Below are positions 1 through 8,790 of a stretch of DNA of 64,000 bases, piece after piece. The stretch lies in assembly GCF_019972135.1 (NCBI RefSeq), contig NZ_BPFI01000001.1, positions 1,657,106 to 1,721,105 on the forward strand, in the 5' to 3' direction. The notes beneath the pieces were generated by a model. The model was not told where the DNA came from. It saw only the letters and a list, made by a program, of their open reading frames with translations, and ran no database searches. The position numbers and the translations under genes are program-made. This stretch comes from Sulfurovum sp. TSL1. Lineage in GTDB: Bacteria > Campylobacterota > Campylobacteria > Campylobacterales > Sulfurovaceae. Positions within the stretch are counted from its first letter, which is position 1, and every line of letters starts with the position of its first letter.

Positions 1-870
1 TGCTTCATTGTATTTTTGTAATTGTTTCTGCTTTGCTCTTTCCGCTGCTTCAGCTTCCAGACGCTGTTCTCTTTCCTTTTCGACCTGTGCATGTTCAAAT
101 ATCGTAGCTACGAACTCACCAAGTTTCTCTTCTACTTTACTTGTTTTACCATCAGTCCATACTTTACGTAGTGAACATCCCCAGCAATAATTATCTATGA
201 CCAAAGATAGTTTTTCAGTCGGAGTATATTCACGAGTATAGTATTCATAATCACCCCAACCTTTTGTCAAAGTTTTAGAAGTTAGCTTTGACTTTTCTTC
301 AATCTTTATCCTAATACGTTGTTTATCTATTATAACCTCAGTAGTTCTACTTTCTTTAAAAGGTTGATATATTTCTATACTATTCTTTTCAAACCACTTA
401 CATAAAGCATCAATTATAAGAAGTGCCCTTCGTTCGTTAACTTTAGATACCCGGAGATCAAAGCCTTCTTTCCAAGGCCTTTTCATACCATATTCATCAG
501 TTTGACTTCTTTTTAAGCCATTGCGTGTTTTTATCGTAAGTGGATGTAGTTTTGTCAAGGTTTTCTTGACACTAATACTGTAAGTTTCCTTTTTGTCAAT
601 CTTTTCATAGATTATAGGTTGAGTCTCTTTATTAAAATTAAACTTTTTTATTTTGAGTTTACATTTTTCATAAACCGGTAGAGGTGGCACTACAATTGTT
701 TTACCAAATGCGACTTTAGACCAATGCCCTACTTTAGGCAAAGGAATTAAAAAAGTATCACATAGCTTCTTCATCTCATAAGTAGTTAGATTATATATGG
801 GAGCAAGTTTTGTTAAAGGGGTTTTCCATACTTCTCGATAGAGTTGTTCTCGACTGATGAACCTATTCAT
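1..870 (-). CDS. Conserved hypothetical protein with N-terminal HTH-like segment (3' end outside window)
   Basis: An open frame runs on the minus strand from an ATG at 870 to the window edge without a stop (290 codons visible). The N-terminus reads MNRFISREQLYREVWKTPLT and continues with a stretch ending GHWSKVAFGK. This matches a widespread family of unknown function whose members begin with the pattern LYxxVWxxPxTxLA and a later GYWARxxxGK segment; that part looks like a small helix-turn-helix. The visible C-terminal part is rich in Glu, Ala, Lys and Gln and is probably coiled coil. It lies 26 bp downstream of hsdR on the same strand and is likely part of the same accessory island. No function can be assigned. 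Confidence 0.75.
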   Translation of the reverse strand, partial: MNRFISREQLYREVWKTPLTKLAPIYNLTTYEMKKLCDTFLIPLPKVGHWSKVAFGKTIVVPPLPVYEKCKLKIKKFNFNKETQPIIYEKIDKKETYSISVKKTLTKLHPLTIKTRNGLKRSQTDEYGMKRPWKEGFDLRVSKVNERRALLIIDALCKWFEKNSIEIYQPFKESRTTEVIIDKQRIRIKIEEKSKLTSKTLTKGWGDYEYYTREYTPTEKLSLVIDNYCWGCSLRKVWTDGKTSKVEEKLGEFVATIFEHAQVEKEREQRLEAEAAERAKQKQLQKYNEA

Positions 871-895
871 ACGTTAACTTTTTATCTAAAGTATT

Positions 896-3757
896 CTATT
901 CATTATAAAACTTGTCAACAAAATTGACAAGCCTATCCAAAACCCTAGGAATGATTTTCTTTCTTTCTAGCAATTTTGGTTTTACTTTTAATGTCTTAGC
1001 AATATCATCTTTTAGAGGTTTGCGTTCATCATAAAGATAGGTATCAATGAGCTCTTTCACTGACTCTTTAATAAGATTCTCCTCCTCGCAGATTTCTTCA
1101 AATGCCTTGATTTTCTCTTCTTCCCAAAATTTTTCAAATTCATCATCGATACTGTCAATATCTATACCATCAAGGTTCTCATCTATAAATCGTTCAATAA
1201 GCTCGCGTTTACTTCTAAGTTGTGGATTAGAATTGAGTATATTATTGATATTCTCTCTCTGTGAATGTTTATCACTCTCTTTTGCATCCTTATACTTCGC
1301 AAGTAGTTTGAGAATGTATAATACGTTGATCTCATCTTTATGGATGAGTTCTAACTCAAAGTCCACATCCTCCAGGATAGATACCTTTTCACCACCTTCA
1401 CTCCTGTTGCTCTTTATCCTCTCATACAGGTCAAGGTATTTTGATTTGTAGTCTTCAAACTGTTGTTCGCTCATCGATAGATCAGACCATTTAAAGTCAC
1501 TAAAGCCCTCAAGGATGTTCTTGATACGCATGAGTTCCCTAAATGCCTTGATAAACTCTAACTGTTTTTCTTCATCGATAAGTTCATCTACGCTGTTTAC
1601 ACTTGGAGCGATTTTGATTAACTCCATGAATGCATCATTGAACTTTTTAACGTACTCTTCATATGGTTTCATCAAAATGATGTCTTTAGCATCTTTATTT
1701 GAAAAAAGTGCGATGGCATCATCGGTTGCTTTTTTGAGGTTTCTAAAGCATACAATATTCCCCTGGCTCTTTTGCTCATTGAGAATTCTGTTCGTTCTAC
1801 TGTAGGCTTGGATAAGTCCATGGTATTTTAGATTTTTATCCACATAAAGTGTGTTAAGTCTAGGGGAGTCAAATCCTGTGAGGAACATATTGACAACCAG
1901 CAGTATATCTAGCTCTTTTTGCTTCACTCTTTTGGAGATATCATTATAATAATTGTAAAAGCTCTGTGAGTCTTTGGTGCTAAATTTTGTACCGAACATT
2001 TTATTATAATCTTCAATAAACTCATCAAGCTTTTCTCTGCTATGTTTATTGATATGCTCTTCATCGATATGCGCACCATCACTCTCATCCAGATCATAGA
2101 TACCATTTGCATCCCGATCCTCTTCATTGGCACTATAGCTAAATATCGTAGCGATTTTAAGATTATGACTCCTAGACTTGAAGACCTCGTAGTACTTGAT
2201 CAACATATCGACACTACTCATACACATCATCGCATTAAACTCTTTAGAATGTGTTTTTCTTGGATGATTGGCAATGACATAGTCTACTATCTTACCGAGT
2301 CGTTCTTCACTCTCAAGGAGCTCTTTTGTATCGATATCTTCCACTTCTATATCGATATTGGTTGCACTACCCTCTTTCTCTTTGTATCTTCCTACATACT
2401 CTACAGAGAATTTCAGTACATTATCGTCACTGATCGCATCCGTAATCACATACTTATGCAACATCTCATCAAAAAGATCTGCCGTCGTTCTTTTGCCCAA
2501 CTTGTTTCCCATTGCATTTTCAGGAAAAATAGGTGTGCCGGTAAACCCTATCAGCTGTGCATTGGTAAAAAAATTGGTGATGTTCTTATGAGTCTCGCCA
2601 AACTGACTTCTATGGCATTCATCAAATATAAAGACAATGTTTTCTTCTTTTAAACTTTCCATGTCTTTGAGGTATCTTTGTTTACTGATTGCAGTATTGA
2701 GCTTTTGGATAGTGGTGATGATAAGGTCCGAATCTTTGTATTCACCTTTTTTATCTTTGTGTTTACCTAGGAACTGATTGACCAAAATCTTGGTGTTGTC
2801 CGTACCATCTACCGAACCGTCGCTGAAGCTGTTAAACTCTTTAGTTGTTTGATAGTCAAGGTCCTTCCTATCTACGACAAATACGACTTTCTTCACATGA
2901 GGCAGCTTCACAAGTATCTGTGACGCTTTAAACGAGGTAAGGGTTTTACCTGAACCAGTTGTGTGCCAAATATAGCCGTTTTTATTTGAGTTTTCTACCC
3001 TATCTATGATCGCTTCAACTGCATAAAACTGATAAGGCCTTAAAACCATCAGTATCTTAGGTACTTCAGCCAAAACGATGTACTTGCATATCATTTTAGA
3101 GATATGGCAAGGTTCTAAAAATGCAGTGGTAAACTCTTCCAGATTGGTGATGTTCTTATTGTGCTTATTCGCCCAAAAGAAAGTCTGCTTAAAGGACTGT
3201 TTCCTGTTATTGGAGTAGTACTTAGTATTGACCCCGTTACTGATGACAAATATCTGCACATAGTGAAACAACGCACTGTTATAACCATAAGAGTGTCTCT
3301 GATAACGATTGATTTGATGAAACGCTTCTTTAAGCTCCAAGCCACGTCTTTTTAGCTCTAGTTGCACCAACGGTAAACCGTTGATAAGGATCGTCACATC
3401 GTAGCGATTTTTATACTTGCCATCTATAGTGACTTGTTGTGTAACCTGAAAGAGGTTCTGGCACCAGTGTTCAGAATCTAGAAACTCTATATACTGTGTA
3501 GTTCCATCATCTTTGGGTAGTGCAAACTTATCTCGAAGTATCTTTGCTTTCTCAAACACGCTACCTTTATTCAAATGGTTGAGAATGCGGGTAAACTCCG
3601 TATTGCTAAATGTTTTTTTGTTATGCTTCTCAAGTTGAACTTTGAGATTAGCTTTTAAGTCCTCATCATCCCTTATAAAGACTTTTTTATAGCCTAAAAT
3701 TTCAGTAAGTTGTTTGACTAGATTTGATTCTAAAATTGCTTCTGGCTGTGTTGTCAT
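896..3757 (-). CDS. hsdR: Type I restriction enzyme R subunit (HsdR)
   Basis: This is the ATP-dependent translocase and endonuclease subunit of a type I restriction complex, 953 aa. The N-terminal nuclease domain has Asp120 and the E134-L-K136 signature of the PD-(D/E)xK fold. The SF2 motor follows: Walker A GSGKT at about 268-272, DECH at about 379-382, motif III FTGTP at about 405-409, and a motif VI-like QAYSRTNR. The C-terminal 250 residues are helical and probably bind the HsdM/HsdS core. The ATG is preceded by GAGGAAC at good spacing. It is the last hsd gene; between it and hsdS sit a DUF4917 gene, fic and a small opposite-strand ORF. The length is normal and no frameshift is seen, so it should be functional. 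Confidence 0.96.
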   Translation of the reverse strand: MTTQPEAILESNLVKQLTEILGYKKVFIRDDEDLKANLKVQLEKHNKKTFSNTEFTRILNHLNKGSVFEKAKILRDKFALPKDDGTTQYIEFLDSEHWCQNLFQVTQQVTIDGKYKNRYDVTILINGLPLVQLELKRRGLELKEAFHQINRYQRHSYGYNSALFHYVQIFVISNGVNTKYYSNNRKQSFKQTFFWANKHNKNITNLEEFTTAFLEPCHISKMICKYIVLAEVPKILMVLRPYQFYAVEAIIDRVENSNKNGYIWHTTGSGKTLTSFKASQILVKLPHVKKVVFVVDRKDLDYQTTKEFNSFSDGSVDGTDNTKILVNQFLGKHKDKKGEYKDSDLIITTIQKLNTAISKQRYLKDMESLKEENIVFIFDECHRSQFGETHKNITNFFTNAQLIGFTGTPIFPENAMGNKLGKRTTADLFDEMLHKYVITDAISDDNVLKFSVEYVGRYKEKEGSATNIDIEVEDIDTKELLESEERLGKIVDYVIANHPRKTHSKEFNAMMCMSSVDMLIKYYEVFKSRSHNLKIATIFSYSANEEDRDANGIYDLDESDGAHIDEEHINKHSREKLDEFIEDYNKMFGTKFSTKDSQSFYNYYNDISKRVKQKELDILLVVNMFLTGFDSPRLNTLYVDKNLKYHGLIQAYSRTNRILNEQKSQGNIVCFRNLKKATDDAIALFSNKDAKDIILMKPYEEYVKKFNDAFMELIKIAPSVNSVDELIDEEKQLEFIKAFRELMRIKNILEGFSDFKWSDLSMSEQQFEDYKSKYLDLYERIKSNRSEGGEKVSILEDVDFELELIHKDEINVLYILKLLAKYKDAKESDKHSQRENINNILNSNPQLRSKRELIERFIDENLDGIDIDSIDDEFEKFWEEEKIKAFEEICEEENLIKESVKELIDTYLYDERKPLKDDIAKTLKVKPKLLERKKIIPRVLDRLVNFVDKFYNE

Positions 3758-3839
3758 ATCTTGTTCCTCAAATACACATAGTCATAAATAATTTTATGCC
3801 AATTTAACAAGTTTTCTTGTAGTTTATGGCGATAATCGC

Positions 3840-3845
3840 TATAAT
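3840..3845 (+). promoter_or_regulatory. TATAAT box upstream of the 53-aa Fic-antitoxin candidate
   Basis: An exact TATAAT sits 28 nt before the ATG at 3874, in an AT-rich stretch between hsdR and the small ORF. No clear -35 box is seen, which is usual for Campylobacterota sigma-70 promoters. It would give the small ORF its own promoter, opposite to the hsd operon. Confidence 0.45.
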
Positions 3846-3873
3846 GAGTCAACATTGCAAAGGTGGAAATAGA

Positions 3874-4035
3874 ATGAAACGGACAATCGCAAACACTAAT
3901 AAATATTTCTCGTCGGCAGCTAAAAAAAGGACTATGATTATCAACTCTGTTCACAGTTCTGCTAAAGTGGAAGGTTCTAAAACCACAAAAAAAGAACTCA
4001 AAGAGCATTATAAACTTATTCAGATTCACGCATAA
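3874..4035 (+). CDS. Small protein with SxxxEG motif, candidate antitoxin of the convergent Fic protein
   Basis: A 53-aa ORF reads opposite to the hsd operon. It starts at an ATG with AAAGGTGG eight bases upstream and has a TATAAT box 28 nt upstream. Residues 29-34 are SAKVEG, which fits the (S/T)xxxE(G/N) inhibition motif by which class I Fic antitoxins such as VbhA insert a Glu into the Fic active site and block ATP binding. The rest is basic and helical. Its last 20 bp overlap the 3' end of fic tail-to-tail. The Fic protein itself shows no such motif at either end, which supports a separate inhibitor. Antitoxin function is inferred from motif and position. In typical class I pairs the antitoxin gene precedes fic on the same strand, so the convergent layout is unusual. 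Confidence 0.6.
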   Translation: MKRTIANTNKYFSSAAKKRTMIINSVHSSAKVEGSKTTKKELKEHYKLIQIHA

Positions 4036-4816
4036 TCTCCTCTTCAATCTTTGAAAGCAGTAACTCTTTCAAAGGTTCATAATCACATTCATAACCTTTA
4101 TGAACTCTTCTGATATAGTTGTCACCTTTTTTTAACTTGAGGCCGATCATTGGTAAACCATTCTTCGCAAGTATAATGTCGCATACTAACCTACTAAGCC
4201 TTCCATTTCCCTCACGAAAAGGATGTATAAATAGAAAGTCACTAATAAGCTTAGCTAGCTCCAAGGTAATATCTTCTACCGTTTCATACTCTTTTTGGCT
4301 TACTTCTTGTAAAAAACTGTCAAACTCTGGCAATCCTTGAAGAAATTCAACTCTCCACTCCCATGCCTCATTTCCATTACCTTTACTCATCGTAACGGTT
4401 CTTCTCATACCGGCAAAAGGATAGATCGTCTCAAAAATCATCTTATGCCACTGCTGTATCGTATCAAAACCAAATGCTTTGGATATATTAAAATTCTCAA
4501 CAAGATAACTATATGTTTCCAGTAATTTGAAATCTTCTTGCTTTGTAATAAACTCATCATCAGCAGACTTCAAGTAATTGATACAGACTCCTTCTTCTGT
4601 AACGATTTTCTGTATATCATTTGACTTCCATTCAAGCCAAGGGTTTTCAATGATCTTAGCACTATCTACACTACGCACTTCTTCTGGGTTCTTTTCAAGT
4701 ATATGCATAGGTGGTTTTGTTTGGTTAAAATATTTACCATCTGTCTCATACCAATAGATAGTTTTTCCATTCACTTCTTGTTTAAAGGCATAGAGTAAAT
4801 ATTTTGTCTTTGTCAT
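4016..4816 (-). CDS. fic: Fic-domain protein, probable AMP transferase or related nucleotidyl transferase
   Basis: The 266-aa product carries the canonical Fic signature HPFREGNGRLSR at residues 198-209. It contains the catalytic His198, the acidic Mg-binding residue (Glu202, an accepted variant of Asp) and the GNGR phosphate-binding loop. Enzymes of this family usually transfer AMP from ATP to a protein hydroxyl. A helical N-terminal region of about 100 residues precedes the domain. No SxxxE(G/N) inhibitory helix is visible in this protein. The gene starts 9 nt after the DUF4917 gene, so it is co-transcribed with hsdM, hsdS and that gene. Fic-like genes are known among the extra ORFs in Campylobacter type I restriction loci. 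The target is unknown; toxin or phage-defence effector are both possible. Confidence 0.9.
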   Translation of the reverse strand: MTKTKYLLYAFKQEVNGKTIYWYETDGKYFNQTKPPMHILEKNPEEVRSVDSAKIIENPWLEWKSNDIQKIVTEEGVCINYLKSADDEFITKQEDFKLLETYSYLVENFNISKAFGFDTIQQWHKMIFETIYPFAGMRRTVTMSKGNGNEAWEWRVEFLQGLPEFDSFLQEVSQKEYETVEDITLELAKLISDFLFIHPFREGNGRLSRLVCDIILAKNGLPMIGLKLKKGDNYIRRVHKGYECDYEPLKELLLSKIEEEIMRESE

Positions 4817-4825
4817 ATGTTAACT

Positions 4826-5875
4826 TTATCTCCAAACCGTTGCAGTTCTATAGTCATAAAAAAATACCTCTTTGGGTACATGAGCATTATTTAATTCTTG
4901 AACAAAATCAGCTATTTGGTCCTTTTCTTCTTCTCTTGAAATACCAAAGTAGATATTTTTTAACCCCGAATTTAGGACAGCCTTTCTAATATGTGTGTCG
5001 TTAGTTTTTAACATCGTTCCAAACACAATCAAGTTATCTTCTTTGGTTTTTCTACCAATACCATTTAAACTTTTATAGCAATGGTTTAAGTAAGCATTAT
5101 GAATTATTTTTGCATGTTTCTGTTCACTTGTTCCTTCCGAAACAAATATAGGATAGATATCATCTTCTAAATACTGTAATGTTTGAACCCTCAATGGTAC
5201 ATCAGTTCTGGAATATGTATTTTTAATAATTTTATTTTTCTTATCAAAAATATGAAGAGCTCCATGCAAGTATAAAACATTTGACTTAGTACCATCATTA
5301 CCAAACACCACATAATCTTGTCCTATTTCCTCATCTTCACGAAATCCATCTGTTGGTTTTAAAACAACATTATCAATCATTTCTGAAGATTTAAAATCCA
5401 TAAGTTTGATTGTGGTCCAATACAAAAGCAAGTCATAATTGAGTGAATATACTCTCTCAAATCCTTTAATAAAATTCGTACTGTTTATAAACTCTGTATC
5501 TGGTATTTCATTAATGGTACCAGGATGATTATTTGTAATTATAGTAACTAAATGTTCTTTTAATAGTTGTGCATCAGTAAGTATTCTTTCTTCATCAATA
5601 CAATCTTCGTTATCCTCTAAATATTTTTTTACAACTGCAACAGAAGTTTCCAATAGTTTTACAACTTCTTCAAAATCTTTAGTTTCAAATTCTTTAAATA
5701 CAAGGTGCATTGGGCTATCTTCTTCAATTAACCCATTATCTATAGCACTTTCCAGCAAGCTTGTGAAAGAAAACCTTTCAACATTATATGACATACTAAA
5801 CCCATTCCCGAGCAATAAATAGTTTCTACTATCATCATTATCGATTCTAGATAAAACGTCCTGATAAGTTAACAC
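4826..5875 (-). CDS. DUF4917 family protein with SIR2-like motifs
   Basis: A GTG start at 5875 is chosen because GGGAG lies eight bases upstream; a TTG at 5890 has no ribosome site. The product is 349 aa. It matches DUF4917: GNGFS at residues 23-27, NYD at about 146-148 in the context SLNYDLLLYW, and YLHGA at about 202-206. These three motifs correspond to the GAG(A/V)S, (T/x)NYD and (I/L)HG motifs of SIR2-fold NAD-binding domains used in several phage-defence NADases. A later VSEGTSEQK segment is also typical of DUF4917. It lies 38 bp after hsdS and 9 bp before fic in one operon. Whether it hydrolyses NAD is not shown by sequence; an accessory defence role is inferred from location and fold. 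Confidence 0.8.
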   Translation of the reverse strand: MLTYQDVLSRIDNDDSRNYLLLGNGFSMSYNVERFSFTSLLESAIDNGLIEEDSPMHLVFKEFETKDFEEVVKLLETSVAVVKKYLEDNEDCIDEERILTDAQLLKEHLVTIITNNHPGTINEIPDTEFINSTNFIKGFERVYSLNYDLLLYWTTIKLMDFKSSEMIDNVVLKPTDGFREDEEIGQDYVVFGNDGTKSNVLYLHGALHIFDKKNKIIKNTYSRTDVPLRVQTLQYLEDDIYPIFVSEGTSEQKHAKIIHNAYLNHCYKSLNGIGRKTKEDNLIVFGTMLKTNDTHIRKAVLNSGLKNIYFGISREEEKDQIADFVQELNNAHVPKEVFFYDYRTATVWR

Positions 5876-5913
5876 AGACTTCTCTCCCAATTTTTTTAAT
5901 TAGATCTTAATAT

Positions 5914-7137
5914 TTAAACAAACATCTGCTGAAATAGTCCTTTTTTGAATGCTTTGGTAGCATCTAATTGTTTTTGTACTTGCTCTATTTTAAAGTCTAT
6001 CGATGATAAGAAATTGGCTATTTTTGTTTGTTCTTGTTTTGAAGGTATAGTAATTGAATCACTAATTGCATAAGAGTTATTTATTTTCATATCATTTTTA
6101 GCACCTTTATGAACCAATGGTCTCAAATACCTATTAACATTGTCATCCAATTGAAAATAAAAACCTAGGTACTCTGATAAAAGGTTTTCTTTTGGTCTAT
6201 ATACTGCGTATAAAGTTGATACGATTCCAGCTTTATATTGATTCACCTTAATTATGCCATACGGGTTTGATTTTAGCGGGCTTTTAGTATATACAATGTC
6301 ATTAACTTCAACAATGTGATAATTATCTACTGATGCACCTGCGAATGACCTACCTTGGAACTCTATTTGATTAACTATCCCATATGTTCCAGATACCGAT
6401 AATACATCATTTTTATCAAATTTTTGTTCATAATTTCTTTCTTTGTGCTCAAACATTAGTTCATTGAGTTTTTTCTCCTCCCATTCAGGAAACTCACTCC
6501 CATCATCCGCTTTGAACCGAATCTCCTGAGAAAAGATTTTTTGCATCACCCCTTTTTTATACTGCTGTAGGAGTTCCTCTTTTTTTGTAAGCTGCTCTAT
6601 ACGGGTATCGACAGAGGTGAAAAATGAGGATATTTTTTTTTGTTCGGGTTTTGACGGTATATTTAACTTTAATGTCTTTAGCTGTGAGCTATATAGATGA
6701 ACTACTGAAATACCTTGAGAAAGTCTTGCTATATCAATCTTTTTAGCATTGTTAAGATAATAAGATAAAAATACACCATCTTCTTTAGTTTTAATAATGT
6801 TCAAGTCACCACCAAGAGCCACATTATCTTTTAGTACACAAGAAGCAGTAGCAATATCTATTTGTGCTTCTCCTGAAGCAGGTATGATTATGTCACCATA
6901 TTCACTTAATACTAAATCTTCTTTATCTACATTCGTTTTAGATACAACATCTTGTATTAGCTCATTGTATTGGCTATAAAGTTCTCCATATCTAATACAC
7001 TCTGTTTTTCCATCTTCAGCAAGATCTGCTTTTGAAACTCCCTTACCTTTAGAAAAGACAGCAATCTTATCTAATAGTATCTCTTCCCATTCACTACCAA
7101 ACTCTTTAAATCTCAACTGAGGTACATTACTCATCAT
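5914..7137 (-). CDS. hsdS: Type I restriction-modification specificity subunit (HsdS)
   Basis: The 407-aa protein has the two-fold architecture of HsdS. A first target recognition domain (about 10-150) is followed by a conserved coiled-coil spacer beginning EQKKISSFFTSVDTRIEQL. A second recognition domain (about 220-350) is followed by the matching C-terminal spacer EQTKIANFLSSIDFKIEQV. The two recognition domains differ, giving a bipartite DNA target that cannot be read from sequence. Both domains look intact, and I see no homopolymer tract or inverted partial copy that would suggest phase variation. GAGGGG precedes two adjacent ATG codons (7137 and 7134). It follows hsdM by 11 bp. Confidence 0.95.
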   Translation of the reverse strand: MMSNVPQLRFKEFGSEWEEILLDKIAVFSKGKGVSKADLAEDGKTECIRYGELYSQYNELIQDVVSKTNVDKEDLVLSEYGDIIIPASGEAQIDIATASCVLKDNVALGGDLNIIKTKEDGVFLSYYLNNAKKIDIARLSQGISVVHLYSSQLKTLKLNIPSKPEQKKISSFFTSVDTRIEQLTKKEELLQQYKKGVMQKIFSQEIRFKADDGSEFPEWEEKKLNELMFEHKERNYEQKFDKNDVLSVSGTYGIVNQIEFQGRSFAGASVDNYHIVEVNDIVYTKSPLKSNPYGIIKVNQYKAGIVSTLYAVYRPKENLLSEYLGFYFQLDDNVNRYLRPLVHKGAKNDMKINNSYAISDSITIPSKQEQTKIANFLSSIDFKIEQVQKQLDATKAFKKGLFQQMFV

Positions 7138-7148
7138 AAACCCCTCGA

Positions 7149-8708
7149 TTAAAACGGTGTAGCGATAGCAAGCTCACCACAGAACTTAGCTATCATCTCA
7201 TCGGTAGCTCTCATATCTACCTCAAGAGCTTTCAACTCACTACTCACCGTATCCAAATCAACAGGCTCTTCCTCTTCAAAAGTATCAACATATCTTGGGA
7301 TATTGAGATTATAGTCATTCTCTTTTATTTCATCAAGTGTAACTAGGCGAGAGTACTTCTCTTCAGCTATTCTGTCTCTGAAAGTCATTACTATCTTCTC
7401 AATATCTTCAACTCTCATATAGTTCTGGTTCTTAGCCTTCTCAAAATGTGCGGAAGCATCGATAAATAAGATATTGTCACTCTCTTCTCTACACTTTTTA
7501 AAGACTAGGATACATGTAGGGATAGAAGTACCGTAGAAGATATTGGCAGGTAGTCCTATCACAGCATCAAGGTAGTTTTTATCTTCTATAAGATACTTTC
7601 TTATATGACCCTCAGCAGCTCCTCGAAATAAAACACCGTGAGGCAGTACAATAGCCATAGTGCCATTCTCATCTAAGTGATGTATCATATGCTGTACAAA
7701 AGCAAAGTCAGCTTTAGAAGAAGGAGCTAGTTTACCATACTGCGAGAATCTATCATCACTCATAAAGAGCGGATTGGCTGACCATTTGGCAGAGAAGGGA
7801 GGATTGGCAATGATGGCTTCAAATCTAAGCTCCATATGCTGTGGATGCTCCAAAGTATCCTCTTGCTTAATGTCAAATTTTCTGTAGTGGACATCATGCA
7901 TTATCATGTTCATACGAGCAAGGTTATAGGTGGTACGGTTGAGCTCCTGCCCGTAAAAGCTGGAGACCTCTTCTACCTCCTTAGTCACACGAAGAAGAAG
8001 CGAACCCGAACCGCAGGTCGGATCATAAACTGACTTGAGCTTAGTTTTACCCGTAGTCACGATCTTGGCAAGTATCTTTGAGACCTGTTGAGGGGTATAG
8101 AACTCTCCAGCTTTCTTACCAGCACCCGCTGCAAACTGTCCTATAAGATACTCATAGGCATCACCAAGTACATCCCTATCATGGTTTTGTAGCTCGAAGT
8201 TGATGGCATCAAGATGTGAGAGAACTTTGGAGATAAGAGTATTTTTCTGTGCTTCAGTTTTACCCAGCTTTGAAGAGGTTAGATCAAGATCTTCAAAGAG
8301 ATAAACAAAGTCATCTTCACTCTCATGTCCCATTGTTGTTCGTTCAATGTTTCTAAGGATTTGTGTAAGGTCATCTAGTATGAAGTTATCCGTACTACCT
8401 GCACTTCTTTTCGCTACTTGGCTAAATAATTCTTCAGGCTCTAGGAAGTATCCAAGTTTTTCTATAGACTCTTCTTGTATCGCTTCAAGATACTCTTGTC
8501 TATCAGGTGAACTCGAAAGCTCCAGATAAGTCATGCCATCTTCTGCCAATATCTCATCAGCATAATGTTCCATCTTTTCAGAGAGATACTTATAAAAGAT
8601 AAAACCAAGGATATAATCACGAAACTCATCCGCATCCATCTTACCTCTGAGTGCATTGGCGATATTCCATAACTGCTGCTCTAACTGCTTTTTTTGCTCT
8701 TCTCCCAT
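7149..8708 (-). CDS. hsdM: Type I restriction-modification DNA methyltransferase subunit (HsdM)
   Basis: A 519-aa N6-adenine methyltransferase. The N-terminal helical HsdM domain (about 1-150) is followed by the SAM-binding segment GEFYTPQQVSKIL at about 201-213, motif I DPTCGSGSLLLR at about 229-240 and catalytic motif IV NPPF at 302-305. It methylates adenine in the sequence defined by HsdS and protects host DNA from HsdR. It is the first gene of the hsd operon. An A/T-rich promoter region and a 20-bp perfect palindrome (8801-8820) lie upstream. Length and motifs are normal. Confidence 0.97.
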   Translation of the reverse strand: MGEEQKKQLEQQLWNIANALRGKMDADEFRDYILGFIFYKYLSEKMEHYADEILAEDGMTYLELSSSPDRQEYLEAIQEESIEKLGYFLEPEELFSQVAKRSAGSTDNFILDDLTQILRNIERTTMGHESEDDFVYLFEDLDLTSSKLGKTEAQKNTLISKVLSHLDAINFELQNHDRDVLGDAYEYLIGQFAAGAGKKAGEFYTPQQVSKILAKIVTTGKTKLKSVYDPTCGSGSLLLRVTKEVEEVSSFYGQELNRTTYNLARMNMIMHDVHYRKFDIKQEDTLEHPQHMELRFEAIIANPPFSAKWSANPLFMSDDRFSQYGKLAPSSKADFAFVQHMIHHLDENGTMAIVLPHGVLFRGAAEGHIRKYLIEDKNYLDAVIGLPANIFYGTSIPTCILVFKKCREESDNILFIDASAHFEKAKNQNYMRVEDIEKIVMTFRDRIAEEKYSRLVTLDEIKENDYNLNIPRYVDTFEEEEPVDLDTVSSELKALEVDMRATDEMIAKFCGELAIATPF

Positions 8709-8790
8709 GTACCAGTACCCTTTTTGATCCTAAATATATTCTTAAATATTCTATCGTAAAGTACCACAGAGTTTTCATTGACAAAAAAAT

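Noticed and set aside
2042-2653. 203-aa plus-strand frame inside hsdR
   Set aside because: Full antisense overlap with the conserved HsdR motor domain and no motif.
3754-4047. 97-aa minus-strand frame between fic and hsdR
   Set aside because: It is antisense to the 53-aa SxxxEG ORF, lacks a good start site and shows no domain.
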